64,000 nt of DNA from Acanthaster planci. Its lineage: Eukaryota; Echinodermata; Asteroidea; Valvatida; Acanthasteridae. Within the stretch, counting starts at the first letter, position 1. Every line of letters starts with the position of its first letter. The stretch is from contig NW_019091369.1 in the NCBI RefSeq assembly GCF_001949145.1, positions 4,283,638 to 4,347,637 on the forward strand, given 5' to 3'. The translations under genes were made by a program, and so were the position numbers. Below are positions 63,310-64,000 of the stretch, in pieces. The notes beneath the pieces are model-generated. The model ran no database searches. It saw only the letters and a list, made by a program, of their open reading frames with translations, and was not told the DNA's origin.

Positions 63310-64000
63310 GTAAGTAAGCTATTTGAAGGGAAATAGACATAATTTCTTGACAAACAATTTAATATTTGGAACCCAGTTTATTGACACTGGATGTGTGAAT
63401 ATGCATGATAGGCCTAGGCCTACCGCAATGACTAGCCTACTCCGAGTACTCGCCTATTCACAATCATGGCTAAGCCAATTGAGCAAGCAAGGAAGGTTCA
63501 TGTATCATTGCTCTGTATTAATGCTTGTAGTCCTACGACTCTCCATGTGTTCGTAACGCCGTAGGTGTTTGAATGCAGCCCAATTATGCCAAGCAGATGA
63601 AATCTTGGTTTCATTGCACAAGTATCCTACGTATACCATGCCCAGGTACTACATACTTCCAGAACTGTAAGGTGTATTCCAACCTCACAGATAGCAACAT
63701 AATTAGTCACTCATATCCACAATGTTGCTACATCGTTTTGCGTGAAATTTCTAGGACTGTTTGAGCTAGGCAAGCAGTCGTGGTCACGGGTGCGGGAAAG
63801 GAAAATTCGCCATTTTGAAATGGTATAATGTTAATGACCCCCCCATCCCATACAAAGTTGTATCGAGGGAAACCTCATGAAATTATAGGGAAAAATCGGT
63901 GACACAGCATAGGAATTTCATGCCAATCAAGTAGCACCATGTAAAAAATGACTACATGTATATTGCTGTTTGTAAGGTTTGTATAAATGTACAGTGCATG
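63310..64000. other. Presumed first intron of the 63226 gene
   Basis: No further exon could be recognised before the window ends. It contains the second copy of the ATAGGCCTAGGCCTACCGC palindrome (63408-63426). An open frame at 63573-63764 has no supporting splice signals. Confidence 0.35.

Overview
The window is nuclear DNA of an animal. Genes are split by many short GT-AG introns, and the protein set is metazoan: a class A peptide GPCR, BRWD/PHIP, a TspanC8-type tetraspanin, APEX1, DHDDS and a SAMD9-like protein. Nothing bacterial (operons, ribosome binding sites, CRISPR) is visible. AT-rich introns with MITEs, SINE-like tails, GTACAT-type palindromes and a recurring AGGCCTAGGCCT palindrome suggest a marine invertebrate. 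The bombesin-receptor-like GPCR leans towards a bilaterian, perhaps an invertebrate deuterostome, but I cannot exclude a cnidarian from sequence alone.

Layout: 1-13580 (-) bombesin/neuromedin-B-receptor-like GPCR, two coding exons split by an 11.2 kb intron that holds a Tc1/mariner-type MITE. 15475-16785 (+) intronless GT92 glycosyltransferase. 18580-33371 (-) BRWD3/PHIP orthologue, reconstructed here as 34 coding exons and 1853 residues. 34831-37794 (+) DHDDS, 7 exons, 356 residues. 39422-41295 (+) TspanC8-type tetraspanin, 6 exons, 267 residues, with one likely GC-AG intron. 42180-45627 (-) APEX1, 11 exons, 321 residues, with a 461-base assembly gap inside an intron. 46788-48387 (+) a divergent calcineurin-B-like EF-hand protein whose first coding exon appears to carry only the ATG. 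50509-59301 (-) a 1953-residue multidomain protein. 63226 onward (+) the first coding exon of an unidentified gene with a hydrophobic N-terminus.

The stand-out locus is 50509-59301. Seven exons join in frame to give: a short N-terminal region, a ubiquitin-like domain with a diglycine, a beta-prone linker, a TRADD-N-like domain, a SAM domain, a disordered segment, and the SAMD9/SAMD9L core (SIR2-like region, STAND-type P-loop NTPase, TPR-like and OB-like regions), ending in a coiled coil. It looks like an invertebrate innate-immune or cell-death sensor in which ubiquitin-like and death-pathway adaptor modules replace the N-terminal effector segment of vertebrate SAMD9. The other genes are mostly housekeeping (chromatin reading, base-excision repair, dolichol synthesis, glycosylation, membrane organisation) and show no functional link to one another. 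Neighbouring genes mostly alternate strand, giving head-to-head and tail-to-tail pairs.

Exon boundaries were read by eye from splice consensus and reading-frame continuity; no transcript data or database search was available.
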